A DNA stretch of 6,612 nt from Gemmatimonadota bacterium (GTDB lineage: Bacteria > Gemmatimonadota > Gemmatimonadetes > JACCXV01): contig JACCXV010000226.1 of NCBI GenBank assembly GCA_013696835.1, positions 1 to 6,612 on the forward strand, read 5' to 3'. The notes under the pieces are model-generated. The model had not been told where the DNA came from, made no database searches, and worked only from the letters and a program-made list of their open reading frames with translations. Positions within the stretch are counted from its first letter, which is position 1, and each line of letters opens with the position of its first letter. Both the position numbers and the translations under genes were made by a program. Below are positions 1 through 5,583 of this stretch, in pieces.

Positions 1-1623
1 GTCCCGCTCCACGTCGTCCCGCCGCCGCACCCGCGTGTCCGCGAACTCCTGGACCAGACCCGCGCCGAGGCTGAAGAGCAGCCCCGCCGCCACGGCAAGG
101 GCGAGGTTCAGCTTCACGTTCGGGGACGAGGGCGACGTCGGCAGCATCGCGGGGTCGATGATGGACAGGTCCGCGAGCTCCACCGCCTCGGCGATCTCGG
201 ACTCGCGCAGGCGCTGCTGCAGCGTGGTGTAGAGCTGGCTCAGCAGATCGGTCTTGCGCTGCAGGCGAGCCACCTCGGTGGTCTTCTCGGGCACGGCCCC
301 CAGGCGCCCCCGCGAGCGGCCGAGCGTTCCCTCGATGGAGCCGATCTGGGCGGCGAGGGAGGACTCGTAGTTGCGCGCGACGCTGCCCAGCTGTCCCTCG
401 AGCTCGGTGATCCGCTGCCGGATCGCGACGACATCGGGGTTGTCATCCGTGCGCCGCTTCGAGAGCTCGTGCAGCTGGTTCTCGTAGTTGACGAGGTTGT
501 GCAGGATGTCCCCAACCATGGGGTTCCCGAGGAAGGTCGGATAGGACGCCAGCCCACGGTACTGCGCCGTGCCGCCGCCCGCGCGGCGCGCCTCCACCAT
601 CAGGCCGGCGAGCGCCACGCGCTCCGCCTCCAGCTGGTCGCGCTTGCTCTGCAGCATCGCGAACTGGGCGATCTCCTGCGTGCCCTGCACGTCAGGCGCG
701 ATCGCCTGGTGCGCCTCCTGGTAGCGCTGCAGCTCCTCCTCGGCTTCCACCAGCTGTCCCTTGACGCTTTCGCTCTGCTGGCGCAGGAACTTGGCGGCGT
801 TCACCGCGTCCGCCCGCTGCAGCTCGTTGCGCAGCGCGACGTAGCTCTCCGAGATGCCGAGGCAGATGTGGTACGCGGACTGCGGGTGGTCGGCGTGACA
901 CTCGAGGGAGATGAACTTGGCGTTCGGATCGGGCATGAACGCGGTGGTGTTCTCGAGCACGCGTCCCAAGGCCGATGTGAACGTGTTCACCTGCAGCCAG
1001 ACCCCGCTGGCAGGGAGCTTCGCCGGCAGCTCGAAGGCGAGACCGGCCACCTTGACCTTGGCACCCGCCGGATAGGTGCCGAGCACGGCCTCGTCGGGGT
1101 CCGTGCGCCGCAGGACGTACGAGCCCCGGCCGGTGCTCCGGATGCTGTAGGTCCCCGGCACCGCGTCGTTCGAGGCCTCGAACCCCGGCAGGATCTCGGA
1201 CGGCCGCAGGCCCTGGGGCGTCGTGACCTTCACGTGCAGGTCGTACTTGTCGACGACCGGGTCCGCGATGCGCCGGCTCTCCAGCAGCCTGAGCTCGGTC
1301 TCCACTTCGCCGGAGGCCCCCAGCTCGCTCAGCACGTCGAACGTCGCTCCTTCCTCCGCCTTGGAGGCCTTGCCGACCAGGATCGTTGCCGACGACGTGT
1401 AGGTGCGGGCCATCCGGGAGGTCGCATAGACCGCGGCGCTGACCACGGTCAGGAACGCCACCAGCATCGTCCAGCGGCGGCGAACCAGCATGTCCCAGAT
1501 CTGGCGCAGGACCGTGGGCTGGCGGGGCTCGGAATAGGGGATGCGCGGCAGACCGTAGCCGGCGTCGCCCGAGTGGGCGGCGGGCAGTTGCCCGACGTAC
1601 AGCTTGGGAAGGTGCTCGTTCAT
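1..1623 (-). CDS. Wzz/GumC-type polysaccharide chain-length determinant, 3' end cut by window edge
   Basis: An open frame runs from ATG at 1623 to the window edge without a stop: 541 codons, C-terminus missing. This is an inner-membrane polysaccharide co-polymerase that, in its family, sets chain length or couples polymerisation to export. Seen: a cytoplasmic N-terminus; TM1 at about residues 51-69 (WTMLVAFLTVVSAAVYA); then the Wzz-like stretch RTYTSSATILVGK; a large periplasmic part with coiled coils at about 268-345 and 385-480, including NPDV near 392 and LYTTLQQRLRESEIAEA; then the proline-rich motif PTSPSSP just before TM2 (about 503-522). The end, DTRVRRRDDVERD, matches where GumC-type proteins re-enter the cytoplasm. 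A fused C-terminal kinase domain could follow outside the window. The start is supported by GGAG five nucleotides upstream and by the ATGA overlap with the kinase-like gene, which implies translational coupling. The family call is firm; the exact polymer is unknown. Confidence 0.93.
   Translation of the reverse strand, partial: MNEHLPKLYVGQLPAAHSGDAGYGLPRIPYSEPRQPTVLRQIWDMLVRRRWTMLVAFLTVVSAAVYATSRMARTYTSSATILVGKASKAEEGATFDVLSELGASGEVETELRLLESRRIADPVVDKYDLHVKVTTPQGLRPSEILPGFEASNDAVPGTYSIRSTGRGSYVLRRTDPDEAVLGTYPAGAKVKVAGLAFELPAKLPASGVWLQVNTFTSALGRVLENTTAFMPDPNAKFISLECHADHPQSAYHICLGISESYVALRNELQRADAVNAAKFLRQQSESVKGQLVEAEEELQRYQEAHQAIAPDVQGTQEIAQFAMLQSKRDQLEAERVALAGLMVEARRAGGGTAQYRGLASYPTFLGNPMVGDILHNLVNYENQLHELSKRRTDDNPDVVAIRQRITELEGQLGSVARNYESSLAAQIGSIEGTLGRSRGRLGAVPEKTTEVARLQRKTDLLSQLYTTLQQRLRESEIAEAVELADLSIIDPAMLPTSPSSPNVKLNLALAVAAGLLFSLGAGLVQEFADTRVRRRDDVERD
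1620..1623 (-). promoter_or_regulatory. ATGA stop-start overlap coupling kinase-like and Wzz/GumC genes
   Basis: The ATG of the Wzz/GumC gene (1623-1621) overlaps the TGA of the kinase-like gene (1622-1620). A GGAG box sits five nucleotides before the ATG, inside the 3' end of the kinase-like gene. Coupled translation suggests the two proteins are needed together. Confidence 0.75.
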
Positions 1624-2441
1624 CGAGTCTCCGTAACCGGGTACACGAACTCAGAGAGTGTCACGACGGGCACATGGCCCGCCTCCAGCCGCCCGTGCAC
1701 CCCATCTCCCGCGCGGGGGCCTCCAACCCGCAGCACGGCTTCGGCCACACCCGTCAGCCCCGCGGCGGCAGCCGCCTCACCGGCCTCACCGGCATAGAGG
1801 ACGACCGCGGCGAAATGACGAGCGAGCATCTCGATGGCGGCCCTGCGGGCGGCATCTTCGCCGCGACCTCCGCGGACCATCGCCGCGCCGTCATCGGAGG
1901 CGGCCTCGATGCCCACCGCCGGAACGCCGGCGGGGAGGAAGAACAGGTCACCGAGCTCGGTGCGGAGCACGCAATCAGCGACTGCCGCCGTGCCCAGGGC
2001 GAGTTCCGCGAGCCCCGGGGACGCCGATGGCGCCCGGCAGATCGTCGCCATCTCGCCCGCGGCACCGGTGCAGTCCACCAGGAGTGCCCGCGACCTCATC
2101 TTCTCGGCGAGGGTGGCCGCCACCGCGAGCGCGGCGGCAGGCGCATCGGCGCCCCGCTGACCCTTGATTACTAGCAAGATACGCGCCGGAGATTGACCAG
2201 CCGGAACGACTCCGCGGTGCATGGCGCAGGCACGCTCAACGCTCTCGTAGGACCGGGCAAGGACGTCCAGCCCGCGCTGCGTGAACTGCGCCAGCGTCAG
2301 GTCACGGTCGGGAAGGGGCGCGAGGGATGGCTGTCCCTCGTCGCGATGGTCGATCGGAAGCTCATCCACGGCCTTCAGGCGTGGAGGCTCGGAGGAGCTC
2401 TCGCGCTGGGCCTTGGCCAGCGCGTCCAGGATGCGGCTCAT
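1620..2441 (-). CDS. Degenerate CpsD/CapB-type BY-kinase-like P-loop protein (probable pseudokinase)
   Basis: This 273-residue protein has the layout of a stand-alone bacterial tyrosine kinase (BY-kinase) of polysaccharide clusters, which normally phosphorylates itself and acts on the cytoplasmic face of a Wzz partner. Seen: the N-terminus MSRILDALAKAQRE, typical of many such kinases; a first beta strand ILLVIKG at 88-94; a Walker A' equivalent ALLVDCTG at 119-126; then PGLAELALG at 142-150 and FFLPAG at 167-172, matching the family's PGLxxxLxG and LPAG landmarks. Missing: the GxxGxGK[ST] lysine (the region reads GQRGADAPAAALA, about 94-106), the Walker B aspartate (the strand reads AAVVLYAGE, followed by an Ala/Gly/Glu-rich stretch), and a C-terminal tyrosine cluster (only Y267 near the end). 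ATP hydrolysis and tyrosine autophosphorylation are therefore unlikely; a structural or regulatory role is inferred. AAGGG lies six nucleotides before the ATG. The stop overlaps the start of the Wzz/GumC gene (ATGA). A divergent ParA/MinD-like protein is the alternative. Confidence 0.82.
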   Translation of the reverse strand: MSRILDALAKAQRESSSEPPRLKAVDELPIDHRDEGQPSLAPLPDRDLTLAQFTQRGLDVLARSYESVERACAMHRGVVPAGQSPARILLVIKGQRGADAPAAALAVAATLAEKMRSRALLVDCTGAAGEMATICRAPSASPGLAELALGTAAVADCVLRTELGDLFFLPAGVPAVGIEAASDDGAAMVRGGRGEDAARRAAIEMLARHFAAVVLYAGEAGEAAAAAGLTGVAEAVLRVGGPRAGDGVHGRLEAGHVPVVTLSEFVYPVTETR

Positions 2442-2472
2442 GACATGCCCTTTCGTGTGGGATCCCGCGGCC

Positions 2473-2503
2473 GGCCGTTCGGGGAACCGCGTCGTGAACG
2501 GCC
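2473..2503 (-). repeat. Inverted repeat, possible leader hairpin
   Basis: GGCCGTTC at 2473-2480 and GAACGGCC at 2496-2503 form a perfect 8-bp stem with a 15-nt loop. It ends 31 nt before the ATG of the kinase-like gene, upstream of its ribosome binding site. There is no T tract after it on the minus strand, so it is not a standard intrinsic terminator. It could be a leader hairpin or an mRNA-stabilising element; chance is not excluded. Confidence 0.45.
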
Positions 2504-2542
2504 TCGCTGGTCGTACTCTCCAGGCCCGGGAAGCCAGGCTAA

Positions 2543-2571
2543 GGAATGCACCCGGCGGGAACGAGCGTCAA
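2543..2571 (-). promoter_or_regulatory. Weak candidate sigma-70-type promoter for kinase-like and Wzz/GumC genes
   Basis: TTGACG at 2571-2566 matches five of six bases of the consensus -35 box. Seventeen nucleotides downstream the -10 position reads CATTCC, a poor match, and shifting the spacer by one or two bases does not improve it. Position in the only gap and next to the palindrome is the main support. It would place the start of transcription about 90 nt upstream of the kinase-like ATG. Confidence 0.2.
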
Positions 2572-2587
2572 TCAGCCACGTGGCCGA
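2572..2587. repeat. Near-perfect 16-nt palindrome around CACGTG
   Basis: The core GCCACGTGGC (2575-2584) is a perfect 10-nt palindrome. After one mismatched pair, the outer TC and GA also match, giving a 16-nt dyad. On the minus strand it ends three nucleotides before the TTGACG box, a position that would suit an operator. In GC-rich DNA a 10-nt palindrome can also arise by chance. Confidence 0.5.
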
Positions 2588-2605
2588 CTCTGACGCCCGG
2601 TGGGT

Positions 2606-4021
2606 CTACGCGAAGAGGGCGCGCCCGCGCTCCCTCTCGCCGGCTTCGCGCTCTCCCTCACCGGCCACGCGCTCGCCTTCGACAGATGCGCGCTCGCCTT
2701 CCGTAAGCCGGGGAGATACACCCCCGGCGCGAGTACGGTTCCGCCCCGGCGCCCGTGTGACGAGCGCGTGAAGACCCGCGCCCGCGAAGAGGCAGACGAA
2801 GGGCTCGATCGGCAGCCGGTACCGGAGCTTCGCGAAGAAGAGCGCATAGCCGACGGCGAAGCCGAGCACGAGGAGCAGCGGGAGCGACGCCTTGCGCAGG
2901 CGGCCGCGGCCTGCCGTGACGACGCCCGCGAGCGCGAGCGCATAGTACGGCAGCAGCGCGATCCCCAGCAGCCGGCCGTAGCGGTCGAGCTTCCGCACGG
3001 GATGGTTCTCGACCACCATGCGGGCGTCTCGGCCCGCCGCGCGCTGCCTGGCCGCCGGATCGGCAGTGGCCAGGCGCTCGGGCCACGGGGACCAGAACTG
3101 GACGAGCTGTCTTCCGACGAATGCGGCATAGGCGCCCGGGGCCGCGCGAATGTCGGCGAGCGCGTCGCGCGAGCGCGGCAGCCCCTGCCCGCGCGCATGA
3201 TAGATCACACTGGCCTCGTCCTTGGAAACGAACCGGTCGCCGATGCGGTACGGCAGGTGCAGCTCGGTGCGGGCGTCCGTCGCGCTCACCTCCCCGAAGC
3301 TCGCAGCGTTGCGCATCGTCCACGGCGCAACCAGCAGGAGCGCCCCCGCGACGAAGGCGGCGGCGGAGCGCAGCCGCGCTCCCCTGGATCCCACCCCGAA
3401 GACCAGCAGCCAGAGGACCGCCGCTGGCAGGAGCGCTAGACCGGAGGCCTTCGCGAGCGCCCCCGCGCCCGCAAGCAGGCCGGCAGCCGCGGCGGCGAGC
3501 GGCGAGGACCCCCGCAGCAGGATCCAGACGGACCCGGCGAGGAGCGCAGCGAAGAGCGACTCGGGATAGAGCAGCCCGCCGAGCGTCACCAGGTACGGAT
3601 GCACGGCCGCGATGGCGGCGGCGATCAGCCCCACCTCGCGGCCCCAGATTTCACGGCCGAGCCGGTAGACGAGCAGCACGGTTAGGCACCCGAGAAGCAC
3701 GTCCGCCACGCGCACGGCCACCAGGTTGCCGGGGAACACTGCCAGGATGCCGGCGAGGTACAGCGGATAGAGGGGGGGGCGCTGGTAGCCGGCGCCGAAT
3801 CCCTCCCCGCGGAGCAGGCTCTGCGCGGCGTCATGGTAGTCGATCGTGTCGCTGAAGTAGATCCGCTCGGGATCCAGGTAGAGCACGAACGCGAGGCGCA
3901 GGACGAGCGCGACGAGCAGGATCGCGGGGAGCACGCGAGCCGGGACCGCGGTCGCGTCGGAATCCCCAGCGGGCAGGGTGCCTGGGCGGCGGCCAGCGAG
4001 AGCCTCAGGGAAGAGGGTCAC
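2606..4021 (-). CDS. GT39-like (GT-C fold) membrane glycosyltransferase with repeat tail
   Basis: This 471-residue multi-pass inner-membrane protein resembles the GT39/ArnT group, which moves sugars from polyprenyl-phosphate donors on the periplasmic side. Seen: TM1 at about 30-49; a first periplasmic loop with acidic residues D58 and D61 (FSDTIDYHDAAQ), followed by GEGFGAGYQRPPLYPLYLAG at 82-101, a hallmark of this family; further hydrophobic segments at about 98-118, 129-168, 172-200, 218-235, 345-365 and 375-395; and RYRLPIEPFVCLFAGAGL near 399-416, the usual end motif. About ten membrane segments are likely. The tail after residue 440 is four charged heptads. The start is GTG at 4021, overlapping the previous stop as GTGA; no strong Shine-Dalgarno is seen, so translational coupling is likely. 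The stop is TAG at 2608-2606. The first-loop residues and RPPLYPL motif are intact, so it is probably active; donor and acceptor are unknown. A C8 tract lies inside the RPPL codons. Confidence 0.9.
   Translation of the reverse strand: MTLFPEALAGRRPGTLPAGDSDATAVPARVLPAILLVALVLRLAFVLYLDPERIYFSDTIDYHDAAQSLLRGEGFGAGYQRPPLYPLYLAGILAVFPGNLVAVRVADVLLGCLTVLLVYRLGREIWGREVGLIAAAIAAVHPYLVTLGGLLYPESLFAALLAGSVWILLRGSSPLAAAAAGLLAGAGALAKASGLALLPAAVLWLLVFGVGSRGARLRSAAAFVAGALLLVAPWTMRNAASFGEVSATDARTELHLPYRIGDRFVSKDEASVIYHARGQGLPRSRDALADIRAAPGAYAAFVGRQLVQFWSPWPERLATADPAARQRAAGRDARMVVENHPVRKLDRYGRLLGIALLPYYALALAGVVTAGRGRLRKASLPLLLVLGFAVGYALFFAKLRYRLPIEPFVCLFAGAGLHALVTRAPGRNRTRAGGVSPRLTEGERASVEGERVAGEGEREAGERERGRALFA
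2621..2701 (-). repeat. Imperfect 21-bp tandem repeat encoding heptapeptide tail
   Basis: The 3' end of the second glycosyltransferase gene encodes four successive seven-residue units: EGERASV, EGERVAG, EGEREAG and the diverged ERERGRA (residues 441-468). The DNA repeats the pattern GAAGGCGAGCGC with variation. The tail follows the last membrane segment and is strongly charged (Glu/Arg), probably soluble and flexible or helical. Confidence 0.75.
3772..3779 (-). repeat. C8 homopolymer inside glycosyltransferase RPPL codons
   Basis: The plus strand reads eight G in a row, so the coding strand has C8 covering the end of Arg81, Pro82, Pro83 and the first base of Leu84. It is the longest single-base run I noticed in the window. 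Gain or loss of one base would disrupt the protein after residue 83 of 471. Confidence 0.8.
4018..4021 (-). promoter_or_regulatory. GTGA stop-start overlap coupling the two glycosyltransferase genes
   Basis: The TGA of the upstream glycosyltransferase (4020-4018) shares two bases with the GTG start of the next (4021-4019). Upstream of the GTG I see only a weak GGGCGG-type sequence and no clear Shine-Dalgarno, so translation of the second enzyme probably depends on termination of the first. This also supports the GTG over later starts, which would fall in or after the first membrane segment. Confidence 0.7.
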
Positions 4022-5562
4022 GCGCCGCCCGTGATCCGGCGAGCATGCGGCCTGCGCGAAGCGCCGGCGGGATCGTAGTAGAAGAGGTTCAGCGAGCGGT
4101 CCTTGAGGCCGAGCCTGGCGTTGAACTCACGCACCAGGATCGCCTCGGAGAGGAGCCATTCGGCGTAGTCGCGGACCTGGCGCCGCCGCCCCGGAGGCTG
4201 CCACGCCCGCGCCACGTGCCGCTGCCGCACGATGATCCAGGCCGGTCCGCCGGCGCGCAACTCCTCGAGCGGCGGCGTCAGGCGCTGCAGATCGGGTCGG
4301 CGGGCCTTCTCCGCGCCGGCCACGTAGAAGGACGGGACGGCCGAGAACAGGCCCACGATCCGCTCGCCCGGCGCCGCCTCGGCCTGTGCGAACGCCACCG
4401 CCTTCCTCCACGGCTCCCGATTCCCGTGGCCTTCGGTGAAGTACAGGTAGACCTCCTGGAGGCTGGGCAGCGCCAGCAGCAGGACGAACGCCACGAGCAG
4501 GGGCACGCGATGCGAGCGCAGCCTTCGCCACAGCTCCGTGGCCGGGATGGCCGCAAGCGCCAGGTAGCCGGGCAGCGTCGCGAACACGTAGCGCGTGTTC
4601 ACGTCCTCGAGCCGGTGAACGCCCACCAGGAACACGAAGGGCACGGCGATGCTCAGGCCGAGGAAGAGCGCCTCGTCCGGGCGCGTGCGCCATGCCAGAG
4701 CCAGCCCGAGGAAGGCCGACGCCACCACAACCGGCGTCAGGTAGTAGACGAGCTTCAGGCTCAGCGACTCCGGCGTGTCGCCCCACTGCGGTGGCCCGTG
4801 GGACTGGAAGTGCGGGATGAACCACCAGAAGAAGTAGAAGCCGAAGACGGCGAGCAGCGCGAACAGCAGGAGCTGCGGCGGGCTCAGCGCGCGCAGCGCT
4901 CGCATGCCCTCGCGCCGTGCCGTGCGCAGCAAGAAGAAGGCGCCGGCGATCCCCACGAACGCGCCGGCCGAGAAGTGCGTGTAGAACGCGATCACGGCGA
5001 GCACGACCGAGAGCGCCAGGTAGCGCGGGCGCCGATCCACCAGGCCGACGTAGAAGCAGTAGAGCGCGCTCGTCTCGAGCAGGAAGACGAGCGTGTAGAA
5101 GCGCGCCGTCTGCGACCAGTACACGTGCCAGGGTGAGACGGCGAGCAGGAGCAGCCCGACCCAGGCGCCGGGAAGTCCCGAGAAGCGGCGGAACCACGGG
5201 TAGAGCAGCACCAACGAGACCGCCCCCACGACGGCGGGCAGCAGGCGCGCGGTGGTCTGCGAGACCCCGAGCAGCTCGAACACGCCGCGCTCGAGCGCGT
5301 AGAAGAGAGGATAGCGGCTGAGCTTCTGGGAGACGTCGAACGCGTCGATGACCGAGTAGACCTCGTCGAGCCAGTAGCTCCACTCCCCCAGCTGGTGGAG
5401 GCGCAGGGCCAGGCCCACGAGGAAGATGGCGCCGAGCGCCCACCAGGCACGGCTGGCCCCGGGCGAGGAGCCGCTGTCGGAGGCGGGCAGGGAGACGAGG
5501 CGGTCGGCAGCGGCCGGCGCCGTTGCTGCGCGGGCCTGGAGCCCTGCTGAACCTGGGGTCAT
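4018..5562 (-). CDS. GT39-like (GT-C fold) membrane glycosyltransferase
   Basis: This 514-residue inner-membrane protein is predicted to transfer a sugar from a lipid-phosphate carrier to a periplasmic acceptor. Seen: about 38 soluble residues rich in Ala/Ser/Pro; TM1 at about 40-58; first loop WSYWLDEVYSV at 61-71, holding the acidic DE pair expected in GT-C catalytic loops; SPWHVYWSQTARFYTL at 143-158, the family's SPxHxxxSQxAR-type motif; many further hydrophobic segments up to about 369; and NTRYVFATLPGYLAL at 322-336. A soluble C-terminal domain of about 140 residues opens with EPWRKAVAFAQ and contains GERIVGLFSAVPSFYVAG, as in related enzymes. Start: ATG at 5562 with AAGG five nucleotides upstream, 21 nt after the stop of the lipoprotein gene. 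Its TGA overlaps the GTG of the next glycosyltransferase. The two enzymes share fold but little visible sequence, so they probably use different substrates and do not look like a recent duplication. The exact sugar is unknown. Confidence 0.92.
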   Translation of the reverse strand: MTPGSAGLQARAATAPAAADRLVSLPASDSGSSPGASRAWWALGAIFLVGLALRLHQLGEWSYWLDEVYSVIDAFDVSQKLSRYPLFYALERGVFELLGVSQTTARLLPAVVGAVSLVLLYPWFRRFSGLPGAWVGLLLLAVSPWHVYWSQTARFYTLVFLLETSALYCFYVGLVDRRPRYLALSVVLAVIAFYTHFSAGAFVGIAGAFFLLRTARREGMRALRALSPPQLLLFALLAVFGFYFFWWFIPHFQSHGPPQWGDTPESLSLKLVYYLTPVVVASAFLGLALAWRTRPDEALFLGLSIAVPFVFLVGVHRLEDVNTRYVFATLPGYLALAAIPATELWRRLRSHRVPLLVAFVLLLALPSLQEVYLYFTEGHGNREPWRKAVAFAQAEAAPGERIVGLFSAVPSFYVAGAEKARRPDLQRLTPPLEELRAGGPAWIIVRQRHVARAWQPPGRRRQVRDYAEWLLSEAILVREFNARLGLKDRSLNLFYYDPAGASRRPHARRITGGA

Positions 5563-5583
5563 GCCTGCCTTGGGGCGGGCGTT

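Larger units (their letters stand above)
2442..2605 (-). other. 164-nt intergenic gap between glycosyltransferase and kinase-like genes
   Basis: This is the only gap longer than about 25 nt in the window. It separates the propeller and glycosyltransferase genes from the kinase-like and Wzz/GumC pair. I see no small gene in it. It holds, in transcription order, a palindrome, a TTGACG box and a hairpin. No run of T follows either inverted repeat, so there is no recognisable intrinsic terminator. It could carry a second promoter or a leader structure for the downstream pair, or simply be spacer in one long operon. Confidence 0.6.

Noticed and set aside
1771..1793. 9-bp tandem repeat (CCTCACCGG twice) in the kinase-like gene
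   Set aside because: Only about two copies, encoding an Ala/Gly/Glu-rich stretch after the lost Walker B site. It is too short to call a repeat element.
469..1797. 442-codon open frame on the plus strand
   Set aside because: It lies opposite the Wzz/GumC and kinase-like genes, which have clear family motifs. Its product is rich in Arg, His, Leu and Gln with no recognisable domain, as expected of an antisense frame in GC-rich DNA.
2473..2503. Intrinsic terminator between the two gene groups
   Set aside because: The hairpin lacks a following T tract on the minus strand, and the palindrome at 2572-2587 also lacks one, so neither meets the standard pattern.
2600..3439. 279-codon open frame on the plus strand
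   Set aside because: It is opposite the second glycosyltransferase gene and shows no family motif; the Arg/Glu/Gln-rich composition is that of a shadow frame.
4045..5136. 363-codon open frame on the plus strand
   Set aside because: It is opposite the first glycosyltransferase gene. Its highly charged Arg/Glu/Gln-rich product is the reverse-strand image of hydrophobic membrane codons.
4127..5443. 438-codon second frame on the minus strand
   Set aside because: It overlaps the glycosyltransferase gene in another frame; the product is Arg/Ala/Pro-rich with no domain, while the other frame has GT-C motifs and membrane segments.
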